Shown: in pieces, positions 38,701-45,498 of the stretch | Layout: each line of letters opens with the position of its first letter | Position numbering within the stretch: the first letter of the stretch is position 1 | Source of the DNA: an uncultured Bacteroidota bacterium | GTDB lineage: Bacteria > Bacteroidota > Bacteroidia > UKL13-3 | Assembly (NCBI GenBank): GCA_903901345.1 | Contig: CAIUQQ010000165.1 | Location: 1-51,725, forward strand | Length of the DNA: 51,725 nt | Direction of reading: 5' to 3' | The notes under the pieces: generated by a model | Seen by the model: the letters and a program-made list of their open reading frames with translations, nothing else | Database searches by the model: none | Told to the model about the DNA's origin: nothing | Translations under genes and position numbers: made by a program

Positions 38701-39311
38701 ACAATAGTGGTACTCCAATATCCATAAACGTATTCTATTACATTGGTTGTTTCGTATAATTTAATCTGAAAATTCATGGTGTCATATTGTCCACCTAAAC
38801 TAGCTTGTAATTTATCTTTTACATTTTTCCATTGTATAGTACAAACTCTAGAGCCATAAAAACCAGAAGTATAAACTCTATATTCAGCATTGGCATTGGT
38901 AGCACTTATTAAATCTTGTCCAAATACAAATAACATAGAACTGTCGTAACCAGCTGGAGATGAAGTATTCGAAGTAAAGGGTCCATTTTGTGGTGGTTGG
39001 GCCATAGTAGTAAACAAATAATGGCGAGAAGCAGAATCTCTACCCAATTTAATAAATCCGTTGGTACTAAATACAAACGAATCGTAAGGAGCGCCATTAA
39101 AGTTAAAGGTAAATCCAATTGGCAATGCACTAGAAAAAGCATCATCTTTATTGGCAGTAATAATGGAATCTCCATTAGACCCCAAATCTACATAGGTTCC
39201 CGCAGTGGTAGCAAAACCACCCGGCAAATAGTTTAACTGAGCTTTACTATTGTAAACCAAGTTTACAAATAATAATACCATTAAAATTTTTAGTGTAAAG
39301 TTTTTATCCAT
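35718..39311 (-). CDS. Large T9SS-exported surface protein
   Basis: Secreted protein of 1197 aa from the ATG at 39311; the frame is open to an ATG at 39338, but the later start gives a clean signal peptide (MDKNFTLKILMVLLFVNLVYNSKAQ). The N-terminal third has features seen in Bacteroidota cell-surface proteins (IGFTFNFNGAPYDSFVFSTNG), followed by CARDB-like beta domains, a MAM-like segment (FDIEVSTDGGNTF) and a fibronectin-like region (LAWSTASETNNNGFEIERS). It ends in a type A T9SS domain (VQPNPFDNELNIRINA to KAVKLVK). Enzymatic motifs are not seen; an adhesive or structural role is inferred. The upstream 300 bp carry no gene. Confidence 0.9.
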   Translation of the reverse strand: MDKNFTLKILMVLLFVNLVYNSKAQLNYLPGGFATTAGTYVDLGSNGDSIITANKDDAFSSALPIGFTFNFNGAPYDSFVFSTNGFIKLGRDSASRHYLFTTMAQPPQNGPFTSNTSSPAGYDSSMLFVFGQDLISATNANAEYRVYTSGFYGSRVCTIQWKNVKDKLQASLGGQYDTMNFQIKLYETTNVIEYVYGYWSTTIVISAARFAAVGIVGKSVTTANQNLHLVKGSTIAWGSSVPNTGFYLNNAVNYRNPISSPAGPLPGTGRTFQFTPIVLNDASVRTIYAQGKVSRLYNTPDSIRAYISNNGVNAISSLVVTLTISGVHSYTTSTTVSTIAAGLSTTVSFAPYLPLIDGASIITVSVPSDDNNANNVLTNSYLVSPYEMNYRDTLVAHSGSNGITVPNFWGSKYFIKDSAIITTIKAYLVSNSDATGDTVCGMVMDTLGRIIGRSPNRIVQSSDLGTYMVFSISNLPTVTNQSVIAGIAGGTSINGLNYFLGTSQTEVPIREHNPFYFMTAYDALTASYIPISNSVVGTIYAVPGIVGGQTTRLMLECVARPIPQIDVAPVSSSLSNKYNLPTGVNLPFRVTIQNKGQQTRAAGIAVRYRVNNGPVIGPVNTTTSILRNDTTSVLFTGTNALNFSTAGTYSIKLYTNFTNDSIIFNDTMVLTYVVAPQNTLPFRSSGTNLTTQWTINNANAVKPIWKTSASVTQANGSASVSLMADNINYNDNGRIVSSSSFNFSGKAHPTLFYSLAHAPNTSTSNEDTFDIEVSTDGGNTFTVIETLTDQNGNPSLGTAAAQSSTYAPSSTIQWRQATVDLSAYANNTFVQIAFRSRSGLGNQIYINNINVLNAVSLSQQSVTSATFYSAGNISVSYTSSIGASNGVLSVSRFGGSPVFSSASPVFVTNSTASTNNSAVFTPNVVSPSAWYSVNYSGIGTGYLPGTAPFDLYFNTSVIGGIQSPDSLYIVRRSESTGGWVALNTTLTSGLLVAAGLTSYGDFGVASASSVNTLPVKWLTFNATKIDKNNIQLAWSTASETNNNGFEIERSYDAKNFTNIGFVNGAGTSNKLNNYSFVDANTNGFDVYYRLKQIDFDGNFSYSNIVKISNTDNGTFDIVNVQPNPFDNELNIRINAISDKNIQLLIYDSKGALVSERNVSAILGLNTINIDNANVLPKGFYVLKVTQGGITKAVKLVK

Positions 39312-39619
39312 AATATTTGTTATTAAATTGAATAGCAATGTATATCAATATTATAAACTCGTCAAGTCATATTTACAAATTCTTAAAAATATATTATTCA
39401 AAATGGTGGCAATGGTTGAATCCATTAAGATTTAAAGAATTAAAGAAAGAAAAAATTAAAGGAAGAAAAGTATCTTTTCAAATATTTTAAGCTTAAAATG
39501 AAGGTTTTGGAAAATAATATTCAAACAAAAAACAGCAAATAATTATAGAAATTAGATGCTATTTTTTGTTTTAAAATTGAATAAATAAGTATAAAAATAT
39601 GCGAGTATTTTTAATGAAT
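39312..39619. other. Gene-poor AT-rich interval
   Basis: About 308 bp between the T9SS protein start and the end of the acyltransferase gene. It is very A-rich with runs such as ATTAAAGAAAGAAAAAATTA. I see no frame longer than a few dozen codons, no terminator hairpin and no recognisable RNA. It should hold the promoter of the T9SS gene, but no consensus element stands out. Confidence 0.6.
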
Positions 39620-40486
39620 TTAGCTTCTTTTGTGCTTCCATCTTCTGTGGCTCCAAAGCCAAATTTCTGGTTGATTTATAATGTCGGCTTCTAGTAATTT
39701 ATTAAACGTTTCTGTAATATAAAAATCAGCAGTGGTTTGAGGTTCCATAGTAATTATATCTATTTTTATTTCATAGTAACCTCGCTTAGGTTTTATGATA
39801 TGACAATAAACAACCGGATAATTAAACTTTTTTGCTAATTTTTCAGCACCCATAAAAACGGGAGTGTCTTGATTTAAAAAAGTGAGCCAATGGGCATTTT
39901 CTTTACTTGGTGTTTGGTCGGAAATAAATCCAGTGCCTGTTAATTTATTTTTATTGGCAATCATTCCACGCAAAGTGTTTTCCATGGTGATCATTTGAAT
40001 GCCAAATTTTTCACGCATGTTTTTGGTAAACCATTCAAAAAAAGGACTGCTTAATTTATGATAAATTCCTACAATATTTGCCTTGCCTTCTAAGTGCCAA
40101 ATAGTGGGCAACCATTCCCAATTTCCCATATGACCCGTTAAAATAACAAAGCTTTTATTTTGATTGATAATGTCATCCATTACTTCCAAATTAGTGTAAA
40201 CACCATGTTTCTTCAGCCCGTTTTTACTAATGGTAAGTAATTTAAAAGTTTCTAAAATGGTATCGAATAAATGCGAGTAAAACTTTTTAGCTATATCATG
40301 TATTTCTTTTTCAGAATAAGTTGGAAATGAATTACACAAGTTTTCATAAACCACTTTTTTACGGTAGCCTATCATGTTAAAAGCCAAAAAGCACAAACCA
40401 TCACTTAATAAATACAGCAGTGGAAAAGGCAGCAAAGCCAATAAATACAAGGGAATAGAATAAATATGGTATAAAAACTTTTTCAT
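39620..40486 (-). CDS. Lipid A biosynthesis acyltransferase (LpxL/HtrB family)
   Basis: Inner-membrane acyltransferase of 288 aa that should add a secondary acyl chain to a lipid A precursor. An N-terminal hydrophobic anchor (about residues 8-40) precedes the catalytic HMGNWE (H119, E124, the H-x4-D/E dyad), then FISDQTPSKENAHWLTFLNQDTP, which is typical of the family. The length is normal. The start codon and its upstream region are part of a 69-bp sequence that is repeated 694 bp further on, behind the toxin-antitoxin pair. Confidence 0.92.
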   Translation of the reverse strand: MKKFLYHIYSIPLYLLALLPFPLLYLLSDGLCFLAFNMIGYRKKVVYENLCNSFPTYSEKEIHDIAKKFYSHLFDTILETFKLLTISKNGLKKHGVYTNLEVMDDIINQNKSFVILTGHMGNWEWLPTIWHLEGKANIVGIYHKLSSPFFEWFTKNMREKFGIQMITMENTLRGMIANKNKLTGTGFISDQTPSKENAHWLTFLNQDTPVFMGAEKLAKKFNYPVVYCHIIKPKRGYYEIKIDIITMEPQTTADFYITETFNKLLEADIINQPEIWLWSHRRWKHKRS

Positions 40487-40548
40487 TTTATTACTCGCAA
40501 TAATAACAAGATAATTTCATCCTAAAAATATTCATCTAAAAATCTTTA
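40480..40548. repeat. Direct repeat, left copy, flanking the toxin-antitoxin cassette
   Basis: A 69-bp sequence matches 41174-41242 at 62 of 69 positions, with the last 38 bp (from 40511, ATAATTTCATCC onward) identical. This copy contains the lpxL-family start codon (CAT at 40484-40486). Confidence 0.92.
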
Positions 40549-40591
40549 CGTGATGTACTTATTTACATCTTGCTTTTTCAGAATCAAATTT

Positions 40592-40900
40592 TTAATAAAT
40601 AATTGGGTCTTGACTCGTATGTCTAATTCTCAAAATGAATATATGTGATTCTGTAATTTTATATGTAATGCGATAACTAAAAACTGTTACTGACCGATAA
40701 CTTCCATCATTTTCAATTTTAAACTTATCAACTTCATATATTCCAGCATTTTCTTTCAGAACAGCAACATGTTCTAAAATTGCTAGCTTAACTGTTTGTG
40801 CACCTTGAGGAGATTCTTGTTTTATATATTGTATAGCTTGTTTAAAATAAAGTTTGGCTTCATCATCCCATTGAATGATTCTCTTTTTCTTAATTACCAC
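40592..40900 (-). CDS. RelE/ParE-family toxin
   Basis: Toxin-like protein of 102 aa. IIQWDDEAKLYFKQAIQYIKQ at the N-terminus, VDKFKIENDGSYRSVTVFSYRITYKI in the middle and ILRIRHTSQDP at the end match the ParE/RelE fold and its terminal strand. ParE members poison gyrase and RelE members cut mRNA; the RHTSQDP ending favours ParE, but this is a family-level guess. Its start overlaps the antitoxin gene by 7 bp. The pair sits between perfect parts of a direct repeat. Confidence 0.85.
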   Translation of the reverse strand: MVIKKKRIIQWDDEAKLYFKQAIQYIKQESPQGAQTVKLAILEHVAVLKENAGIYEVDKFKIENDGSYRSVTVFSYRITYKITESHIFILRIRHTSQDPIIY

Positions 40901-41118
40901 TCTTTACTTTCTACTTCAAGGTCATCGTGAGCTGTAAATTTGCCATTCTCTATCCTTGTTTCAGCTGCTTTCAATTCATTGTTGTATTGCATAACTGATA
41001 CAGCATCATTCTTTTTATTCGACTTTTTAAAAACAGCCATCACTTGTTCTAAAAGACTTTCGTCTGTTGTACTCAACAGTTTATTTATCAATTCGTATTT
41101 TACTACTTCAATGTTCAT
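40894..41118 (-). CDS. Antitoxin of a ParE-type module
   Basis: Small protein of 74 aa preceding the toxin gene, the usual order. Its N-terminus (MNIEVVKYELINKLLSTTDESLLEQVMAVF) is the helical segment seen in Bacteroidota antitoxins of this kind, and the C-terminal half is acidic (YNNELKAAETRIENGKFTAHDDLEVE) and probably wraps the toxin. No classical ribbon-helix-helix motif is obvious, so DNA binding is uncertain. A TATATTTG promoter element lies 16 bp upstream inside the cassette. Confidence 0.82.
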   Translation of the reverse strand: MNIEVVKYELINKLLSTTDESLLEQVMAVFKKSNKKNDAVSVMQYNNELKAAETRIENGKFTAHDDLEVESKEW

Positions 41119-41134
41119 ATTTTAAAAGTTTGTA

Positions 41135-41142
41135 CAAATATA
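41135..41142 (-). promoter_or_regulatory. Bacteroidota -7 element for the toxin-antitoxin operon
   Basis: TATATTTG on the minus strand lies 16 bp ahead of the antitoxin ATG, leaving a leader of about 10 nt. It lies within the inserted segment, so the cassette carries its own promoter. Confidence 0.5.
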
Positions 41143-41173
41143 TAAGTTTATGTTTTAAAATTGTTGGTTTGAA

Positions 41174-41242
41174 TTTTCATTTATTTACCCGCAATAACAA
41201 TGAAATAATTTCATCCTAAAAATATTCATCTAAAAATCTTTA
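41174..41242. repeat. Direct repeat, right copy, flanking the toxin-antitoxin cassette
   Basis: The second copy of the 69-bp repeat ends 12 bp before the start of the spermidine-synthase-like gene. It still contains a minus-strand ATG AAA (41175-41180) matching the start of the acyltransferase gene, after which the sequence diverges. Confidence 0.92.
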
Positions 41243-41254
41243 TTTTGAAGCATC

Positions 41255-41938
41255 ATGTCCGCACCAAAAAGCAGCAAAATAAAATACTTAAGCAGTTACC
41301 TTTTCGACACAGTAGTTGAAAGTTTTGATAGTCCCAAAAATGGGAAAATAAATGTGGTGATGTTAGAAGGGAAACTGATGGTAAATACCCGAAATGCAAA
41401 TCAATCGTTCGATGGTTTGCACTTTTTGTTCCAAGCTATTTTTGCCGATTTACGAATAGAAAAAAATCCGCCCAATAAGGTGTTATGCTTTGGTTTAGGT
41501 GGCGGGAGCATTGTTCATATTTTAAAAAATGAACTGAAAATTCAAGGTCATATTACCGCGGTAGAATACGATGAAATAATGGTGCAAATTGCCCAAAAAT
41601 ATTTTGATTTACAGCTATTCAATAACCTAGATGTAATTACAGAAGATGCCTTTATTTACACTTCGAAACAAGCTAATAAAAATACATTTGATTTAATAAT
41701 TGTTGATTTATTTGAAGACAATAAAGCAGTTGATAAAATTTACGATGCAGGTTTTAACGAGCAATTATTGCAAATGTGTCCGCATGGAACCATTATTATA
41801 AATACCATTTGTAATACTAAAATCCAAGAAAATGAAACTCAAAAATTGTTGGGTTTTTACCAAAATAAAGGACTGGATTGTGTAGTTAAAACCTTTCCTA
41901 TTTCCAATAAAAACAAGGTTTTAATAGTGAACACTTAA
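41255..41938 (+). CDS. Spermidine-synthase-like methyltransferase-fold protein
   Basis: Protein of 227 aa with a Rossmann methyltransferase fold. LCFGLGGGSIVHIL (GLGGGS at 80-85) is the nucleotide-binding loop, AVEYDEIM (103-110) the second acidic motif, EDAF (130-133) and LIIVDLFEDN (148-157) the following ones. This matches the SpeE-like group found next to many unrelated genes. The full aminopropyltransferase gate-keeping region is missing, so polyamine synthesis is uncertain. The upstream region is the right copy of the direct repeat. Confidence 0.8.
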   Translation: MSAPKSSKIKYLSSYLFDTVVESFDSPKNGKINVVMLEGKLMVNTRNANQSFDGLHFLFQAIFADLRIEKNPPNKVLCFGLGGGSIVHILKNELKIQGHITAVEYDEIMVQIAQKYFDLQLFNNLDVITEDAFIYTSKQANKNTFDLIIVDLFEDNKAVDKIYDAGFNEQLLQMCPHGTIIINTICNTKIQENETQKLLGFYQNKGLDCVVKTFPISNKNKVLIVNT

Positions 41939-41959
41939 ACTAATTACTTGTGATATAAA

Positions 41960-42021
41960 AACCACATAGACACATAGATTACATAGTTTATTAGCTATGT
42001 TTACTATGTTCCTATGTGGTT
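41960..42021. repeat. CACATAG palindromic intergenic repeat
   Basis: AACCACATAG (41960-41969) and CTATGTGGTT (42012-42021) are perfect inverted ends. Each arm of about 27 nt holds three ACATAG units spaced 9 nt apart. A lone GACACATAG follows near 42043-42051. Similar sequences are frequent between genes in Bacteroidota, from memory. Confidence 0.8.
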
Positions 42022-42132
42022 CAAGTTTTGTTTTTAAACAAGGACACATAGCATTGCAACGTTATTTTATATTTTTTGGAGAATAAATATACCTTAGAAT
42101 GACGTTTAGACTTATTGAATAAAAAGCTATTG

Positions 42133-42148
42133 TAAACCACATGGTTTA
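42133..42148. promoter_or_regulatory. Possible operator palindrome upstream of dgt
   Basis: TAAACCA-CA-TGGTTTA has perfect 7-bp arms and sits directly upstream of the -7 element of the dgt promoter, a position where a repressor would block polymerase. The binding protein is unknown. Confidence 0.35.
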
Positions 42149-42149
42149 A

Positions 42150-42157
42150 TATATTTG
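42150..42157 (+). promoter_or_regulatory. Bacteroidota -7 element for dgt
   Basis: TATATTTG ends only 4 bp before the ATG at 42162. Transcription would start at or just after that ATG, so the message may be leaderless or use the ATG at 42168. Confidence 0.5.
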
Positions 42158-42161
42158 CAAC

Positions 42162-43517
42162 ATGACAATGAATTGGCCGCAACTTTTAAAACCTTATAGA
42201 TTTAACCAAACACTGCAAGACAATGTTACGAGCAGAACTGAATTTGAACGCGATTTTGACCGAGTAGTTTTTTCTGAATCTTTTAGAAAACTGCAAGATA
42301 AAACCCAAGTTATTCCTCTTCCAGAAAACGATTTTGTTCATAACCGACTTACACATAGTTTAGAAACTTCGAGTGTGGGACGCAGTTTAGGACGAAAAGT
42401 GGCTGAAGCATTATTACTAAAATATCCAGCATTACAAAATGAATTAAGCAGTTACGATATAGGTTGTATTGTGGCTGCAGCTTGTTTATCACACGATATT
42501 GGAAATCCACCTTTTGGCCACAGTGGTGAAGATGCCATTCGTGAATATTTCCTAAACGGAAAAGGAAATGCGCTGAAAAAGGAAATAAATAACCCCAAAC
42601 AGTGGGAAGATTTAACCAATTTTGAAGGCAATGCCAATGGTTTTAAAATTTTGTGTAACTACAGCGGAAACGAAAAAGGTTTGCGATTAACTTACCCAAC
42701 TTTGGCTGCTTTTAGCAAATATCCAAAAGAAAGTTTACCCAATTATTCCGATAAAAAAGTAGGTGAAAAAAAATTTGGATTCTTTCAAAGTGAAGTTTCC
42801 TATTTTACCGATGTAGCGCAAAAATTAGGTTTACTAAACCTCAGAACTGATGGAAATTTGAATTGGTGCCGTTATCCATTAGCGTTTTTGGTGGAAGCAG
42901 CTGATGATATTTGTTATAGCATTATAGACTTTGAAGATGGCTTAAACTTAAAGTGGATTGACCTCAGTTATGCCAAAGAATTATTGATTCCATTTGTGGA
43001 GTTTTTTGATGAAAATAAGTTTGAACAAATGACTTTAGAAGGCCAAATTGGTTTTTTGCGTGCCTCGGCAATTGATAGCCTTACCAATGAATTAGCGGTT
43101 ATTTTTATGCAAAATGAAGAAGCGATTTTGAATGGAACCTTTGATAAATCGCTGATAAAACTGAGTAGTAAAATTCATTTAATAGAAAAAATAAAAGCCA
43201 TTACCAAAGAAAAAGTGTATAAAAACAGAGTGGTTTTGGAAATAGAAGCAGCTGGTTTTGAAGTAATAAGTGGGTTATTGCATATTTGCATCAAAGCTTT
43301 AAACCAACACAACGAAGCTCATTTAGACAATTCAAAAATATTTTACCAAAGTAAAAAAGTAGTAGAACTTATTCCAGAACAATTTATAGGTAAAAATAAA
43401 ATTCCAAATCCTGATTTATACACCCGAGTAATGAAAATTTGCGAATTCATTTCGGGCATGACCGATAATGCAGCCATCGGTTTTTACAGAAAATTAAAGG
43501 GAATTCAGTTGGGGTGA
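42162..43517 (+). CDS. dgt: dGTP triphosphohydrolase-like HD protein
   Basis: HD-domain protein of 451 aa that should hydrolyse dNTPs (dGTP in E. coli) to the nucleoside and triphosphate. SRTEFERDFDRVVFSESFRKLQDKTQV and HNRLTHSLETS (H65) are the N-terminal signature; the HD pair is H111/D112 in CLSHDIGNPPFGHSGEDAI. A late ADDICYSIIDFEDG provides the last metal ligand. Full-length. In phage-exposed bacteria such enzymes can also limit dNTPs, but nothing here points to a defence island. ATGs at 42162 and 42168 are both possible starts. Confidence 0.93.
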   Translation: MTMNWPQLLKPYRFNQTLQDNVTSRTEFERDFDRVVFSESFRKLQDKTQVIPLPENDFVHNRLTHSLETSSVGRSLGRKVAEALLLKYPALQNELSSYDIGCIVAAACLSHDIGNPPFGHSGEDAIREYFLNGKGNALKKEINNPKQWEDLTNFEGNANGFKILCNYSGNEKGLRLTYPTLAAFSKYPKESLPNYSDKKVGEKKFGFFQSEVSYFTDVAQKLGLLNLRTDGNLNWCRYPLAFLVEAADDICYSIIDFEDGLNLKWIDLSYAKELLIPFVEFFDENKFEQMTLEGQIGFLRASAIDSLTNELAVIFMQNEEAILNGTFDKSLIKLSSKIHLIEKIKAITKEKVYKNRVVLEIEAAGFEVISGLLHICIKALNQHNEAHLDNSKIFYQSKKVVELIPEQFIGKNKIPNPDLYTRVMKICEFISGMTDNAAIGFYRKLKGIQLG

Positions 43518-43649
43518 ATTCAGTAATAATTTCATAATAAATACGTGTGCTTTTTAAATAAATTTACACTGCTACTAGTTTCTTGTTGCCAAAGGCAAAA
43601 TACACCTAACTAACTGATAAAAAATATTTTCAAAATAAAAAATATTACT

Positions 43650-43657
43650 TACATTTG
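43650..43657 (+). promoter_or_regulatory. Promoter for tatA
   Basis: TACATTTG matches TAnnTTTG and is preceded by TTTC at 43628-43631, 18 bp upstream, close to the -33 TTTG position. The tatA ATG is 22 bp downstream. Confidence 0.55.
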
Positions 43658-43679
43658 CCATCAATAAAATAATAAAATT

Positions 43680-43871
43680 ATGTTTGGATTAGGTGGTACA
43701 GAAATGATATTAATAGGATTAGCTATTTTACTATTATTTGGTGGTAAAAAAATTCCTGAATTAATGCGTGGTATTGGTCAAGGTATGCGTGAATTTAACG
43801 ATGCCAAAAAAAGTGTAAAAGACCAAATAGAAGACGGCATGAAGACTAAAGATAAAAAAGAAGCTGAATAA
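43680..43871 (+). CDS. tatA: Twin-arginine translocase subunit TatA/TatE
   Basis: Protein of 63 aa with one N-terminal membrane helix (EMILIGLAILLLFGGKKIPEL), the FGGKKIPEL hinge and an amphipathic helix (MRGIGQGMREFNDAKKSV), then a charged tail. This is the standard TatA layout; it polymerises with TatC to move folded proteins across the inner membrane. TatC is not in the window. A terminator follows, so it is probably a single-gene transcript. Confidence 0.95.
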   Translation: MFGLGGTEMILIGLAILLLFGGKKIPELMRGIGQGMREFNDAKKSVKDQIEDGMKTKDKKEAE

Positions 43872-43905
43872 TATTTTCAGTCTTTTTTTAAAATATTTCA
43901 ATTCG

Positions 43906-43935
43906 AAATTCCTCTAGGTTTAGAGGAATTTTTTT
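43906..43935 (+). terminator. Intrinsic terminator after tatA
   Basis: An 11-bp perfect stem AAATTCCTCTA (43906-43916) / TAGAGGAATTT (43921-43931) with a GGTT loop and a T run to 43935. Confidence 0.88.
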
Positions 43936-43981
43936 GTTTAATTATCATTGCTATTTTAGCATTTAAAACCAGTAAAAATAC

Positions 43982-45403
43982 TTGGAAAATTATATTTCAT
44001 ATTCTCAAATTAGCCAAGCTTTAGCTAGTAAAACTATCAATGTTGAAGCCATTGTAAACCAATATTTACAAAACATAGCAGATAAAAAACATTTGAATGC
44101 TTTTTTGGAAGTTTGGAGCGATGAAGCCATTGCTGCGGCAAAAAATATAGATAAAAAAATATCAAATGGAACTGCTGGTAAATTAGCAGGAATGGTTATT
44201 GGAATAAAAGACAATATTTGTTACAAAAACCACAAAGTTTCTGCATCCTCTAAAATAATTGAAAACTTTGTATCGCTTTATTCTGCTACTGCAGTTGAGC
44301 GATTATTAGCCGAAGATGCCATTATTATTGGTCGCTTAAACTGCGATGAATTTGCCATGGGCGCATCTAACGAAAACTCAGCTTATGGGAATGTTTTAAA
44401 CGACATGGATAATTCAAAAGTTCCGGGTGGAAGTTCAGGAGGATCGGCAGTTTCAGTGCAAGCGCAGCTTTGTCATGCAGCATTAGGAAGTGATACTGGA
44501 GGTTCTATTCGTCAGCCAGGAGCATTTACTGGAACTTATGGTTTTAAACCAACTTATGGCCGTATTTCGCGATGGGGTTTAATAGCTTATGCCAGTAGTT
44601 TTGATATTATTGGAACCATTACTAAAAGTACAGAAGATGCGCAATTATTGCTTTCGGTAATGGCCGGAAAAGATGAATTTGATGCTACCGCAATTCAAGA
44701 AGATACCAACGATTTTACTTTTGACTTGCCTAAAAAACAAAGAATAGCATATATTCAAGAAACACTTGACATGGAAGGCGTTCAGCCAGAAGTAAGGCAA
44801 ACAACGCTAAATTTGATAGAAAAATTAAGAGCTGAAGGCCATCAAGTGGATACAATTAGTTTTCCTGAATTAAGCTATGTAATTCCTATTTATTATACTT
44901 TAACAACTGCTGAAGCTTCTAGTAATTTATCACGTTTTGCAGGAATGCATTATGGTTTGCGTAGCAAAAATGCTGTAGATATTGAATCAACCATTCGCAT
45001 GTCTCGTTCAGAAGGTTTTGGACCAGAAGTAAAACGAAGAATTATGCTTGGAACTTTTGTATTAAGTTCTGGTTACTATGATGCTTATTATACCAAAGCT
45101 CAAAAAGTAAGAAGAGTTGTGGCCAACAAAACTGCTGAAATATTTGAAGATTACGACTTTATATTATCGCCAACTACGCCAACTACGGCATTTAAAATTG
45201 GAGAAAAAAGTAGTGATCCAATTCAAATGTATTTAGCCGATATTTTTACTGTTCATGCTAATATAGTTGGCATTCCCGCTATTTCATTTCCTTATGGAAC
45301 CGACAATGAAAACATGCCAATTGGATTGCAATTAATGGCAAATCATAAAGAGGAAGCCAAGCTTTTGGAAATGGTCAAAAATATAAGACCAAATGCACTT
45401 TAA
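43982..45403 (+). CDS. gatA: Asp-tRNA(Asn)/Glu-tRNA(Gln) amidotransferase subunit A
   Basis: GatA of 473 aa, the amidase subunit that supplies ammonia for converting Glu-tRNA(Gln) to Gln-tRNA(Gln). The Ser-cisSer-Lys triad is K76 (GIKDN), S151 (PGGSSGGSAV) and S175 (SDTGGSIRQPG), spaced as in characterised GatA. The start is a TTG at 43982; there is no in-frame ATG near it that keeps the N-terminus. GatB and GatC are not in the window. The gene lies between a terminator and the LysM/LT gene. Confidence 0.95.
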   Translation: MENYISYSQISQALASKTINVEAIVNQYLQNIADKKHLNAFLEVWSDEAIAAAKNIDKKISNGTAGKLAGMVIGIKDNICYKNHKVSASSKIIENFVSLYSATAVERLLAEDAIIIGRLNCDEFAMGASNENSAYGNVLNDMDNSKVPGGSSGGSAVSVQAQLCHAALGSDTGGSIRQPGAFTGTYGFKPTYGRISRWGLIAYASSFDIIGTITKSTEDAQLLLSVMAGKDEFDATAIQEDTNDFTFDLPKKQRIAYIQETLDMEGVQPEVRQTTLNLIEKLRAEGHQVDTISFPELSYVIPIYYTLTTAEASSNLSRFAGMHYGLRSKNAVDIESTIRMSRSEGFGPEVKRRIMLGTFVLSSGYYDAYYTKAQKVRRVVANKTAEIFEDYDFILSPTTPTTAFKIGEKSSDPIQMYLADIFTVHANIVGIPAISFPYGTDNENMPIGLQLMANHKEEAKLLEMVKNIRPNAL

Positions 45404-45498
45404 GGTGTTTACATCTTAATTACTTCTTATATTTTCTTTCTTTTTTAGGGTTACACTTGCAATAAAAACAAGTGCTACCTCGTTTATTATTTTATAAA

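Noticed and set aside
35718-39311. Enzyme domain in the large T9SS protein
   Set aside because: Only beta-rich adhesive-type regions and the sorting domain are visible; no catalytic motif could be supported.
40592-41118. Insertion sequence carrying the toxin-antitoxin genes
   Set aside because: No transposase gene and no terminal inverted repeats; only direct repeats of neighbouring sequence are seen.
42162-43517. dgt as part of an antiviral dNTP-depletion system
   Set aside because: It has the layout of a normal housekeeping Dgt, and its neighbours are tatA and gatA rather than defence genes.
43586-43598. TTGCC-AAA-GGCAA hairpin as a dgt terminator
   Set aside because: The stem has only five base pairs and no T run follows.
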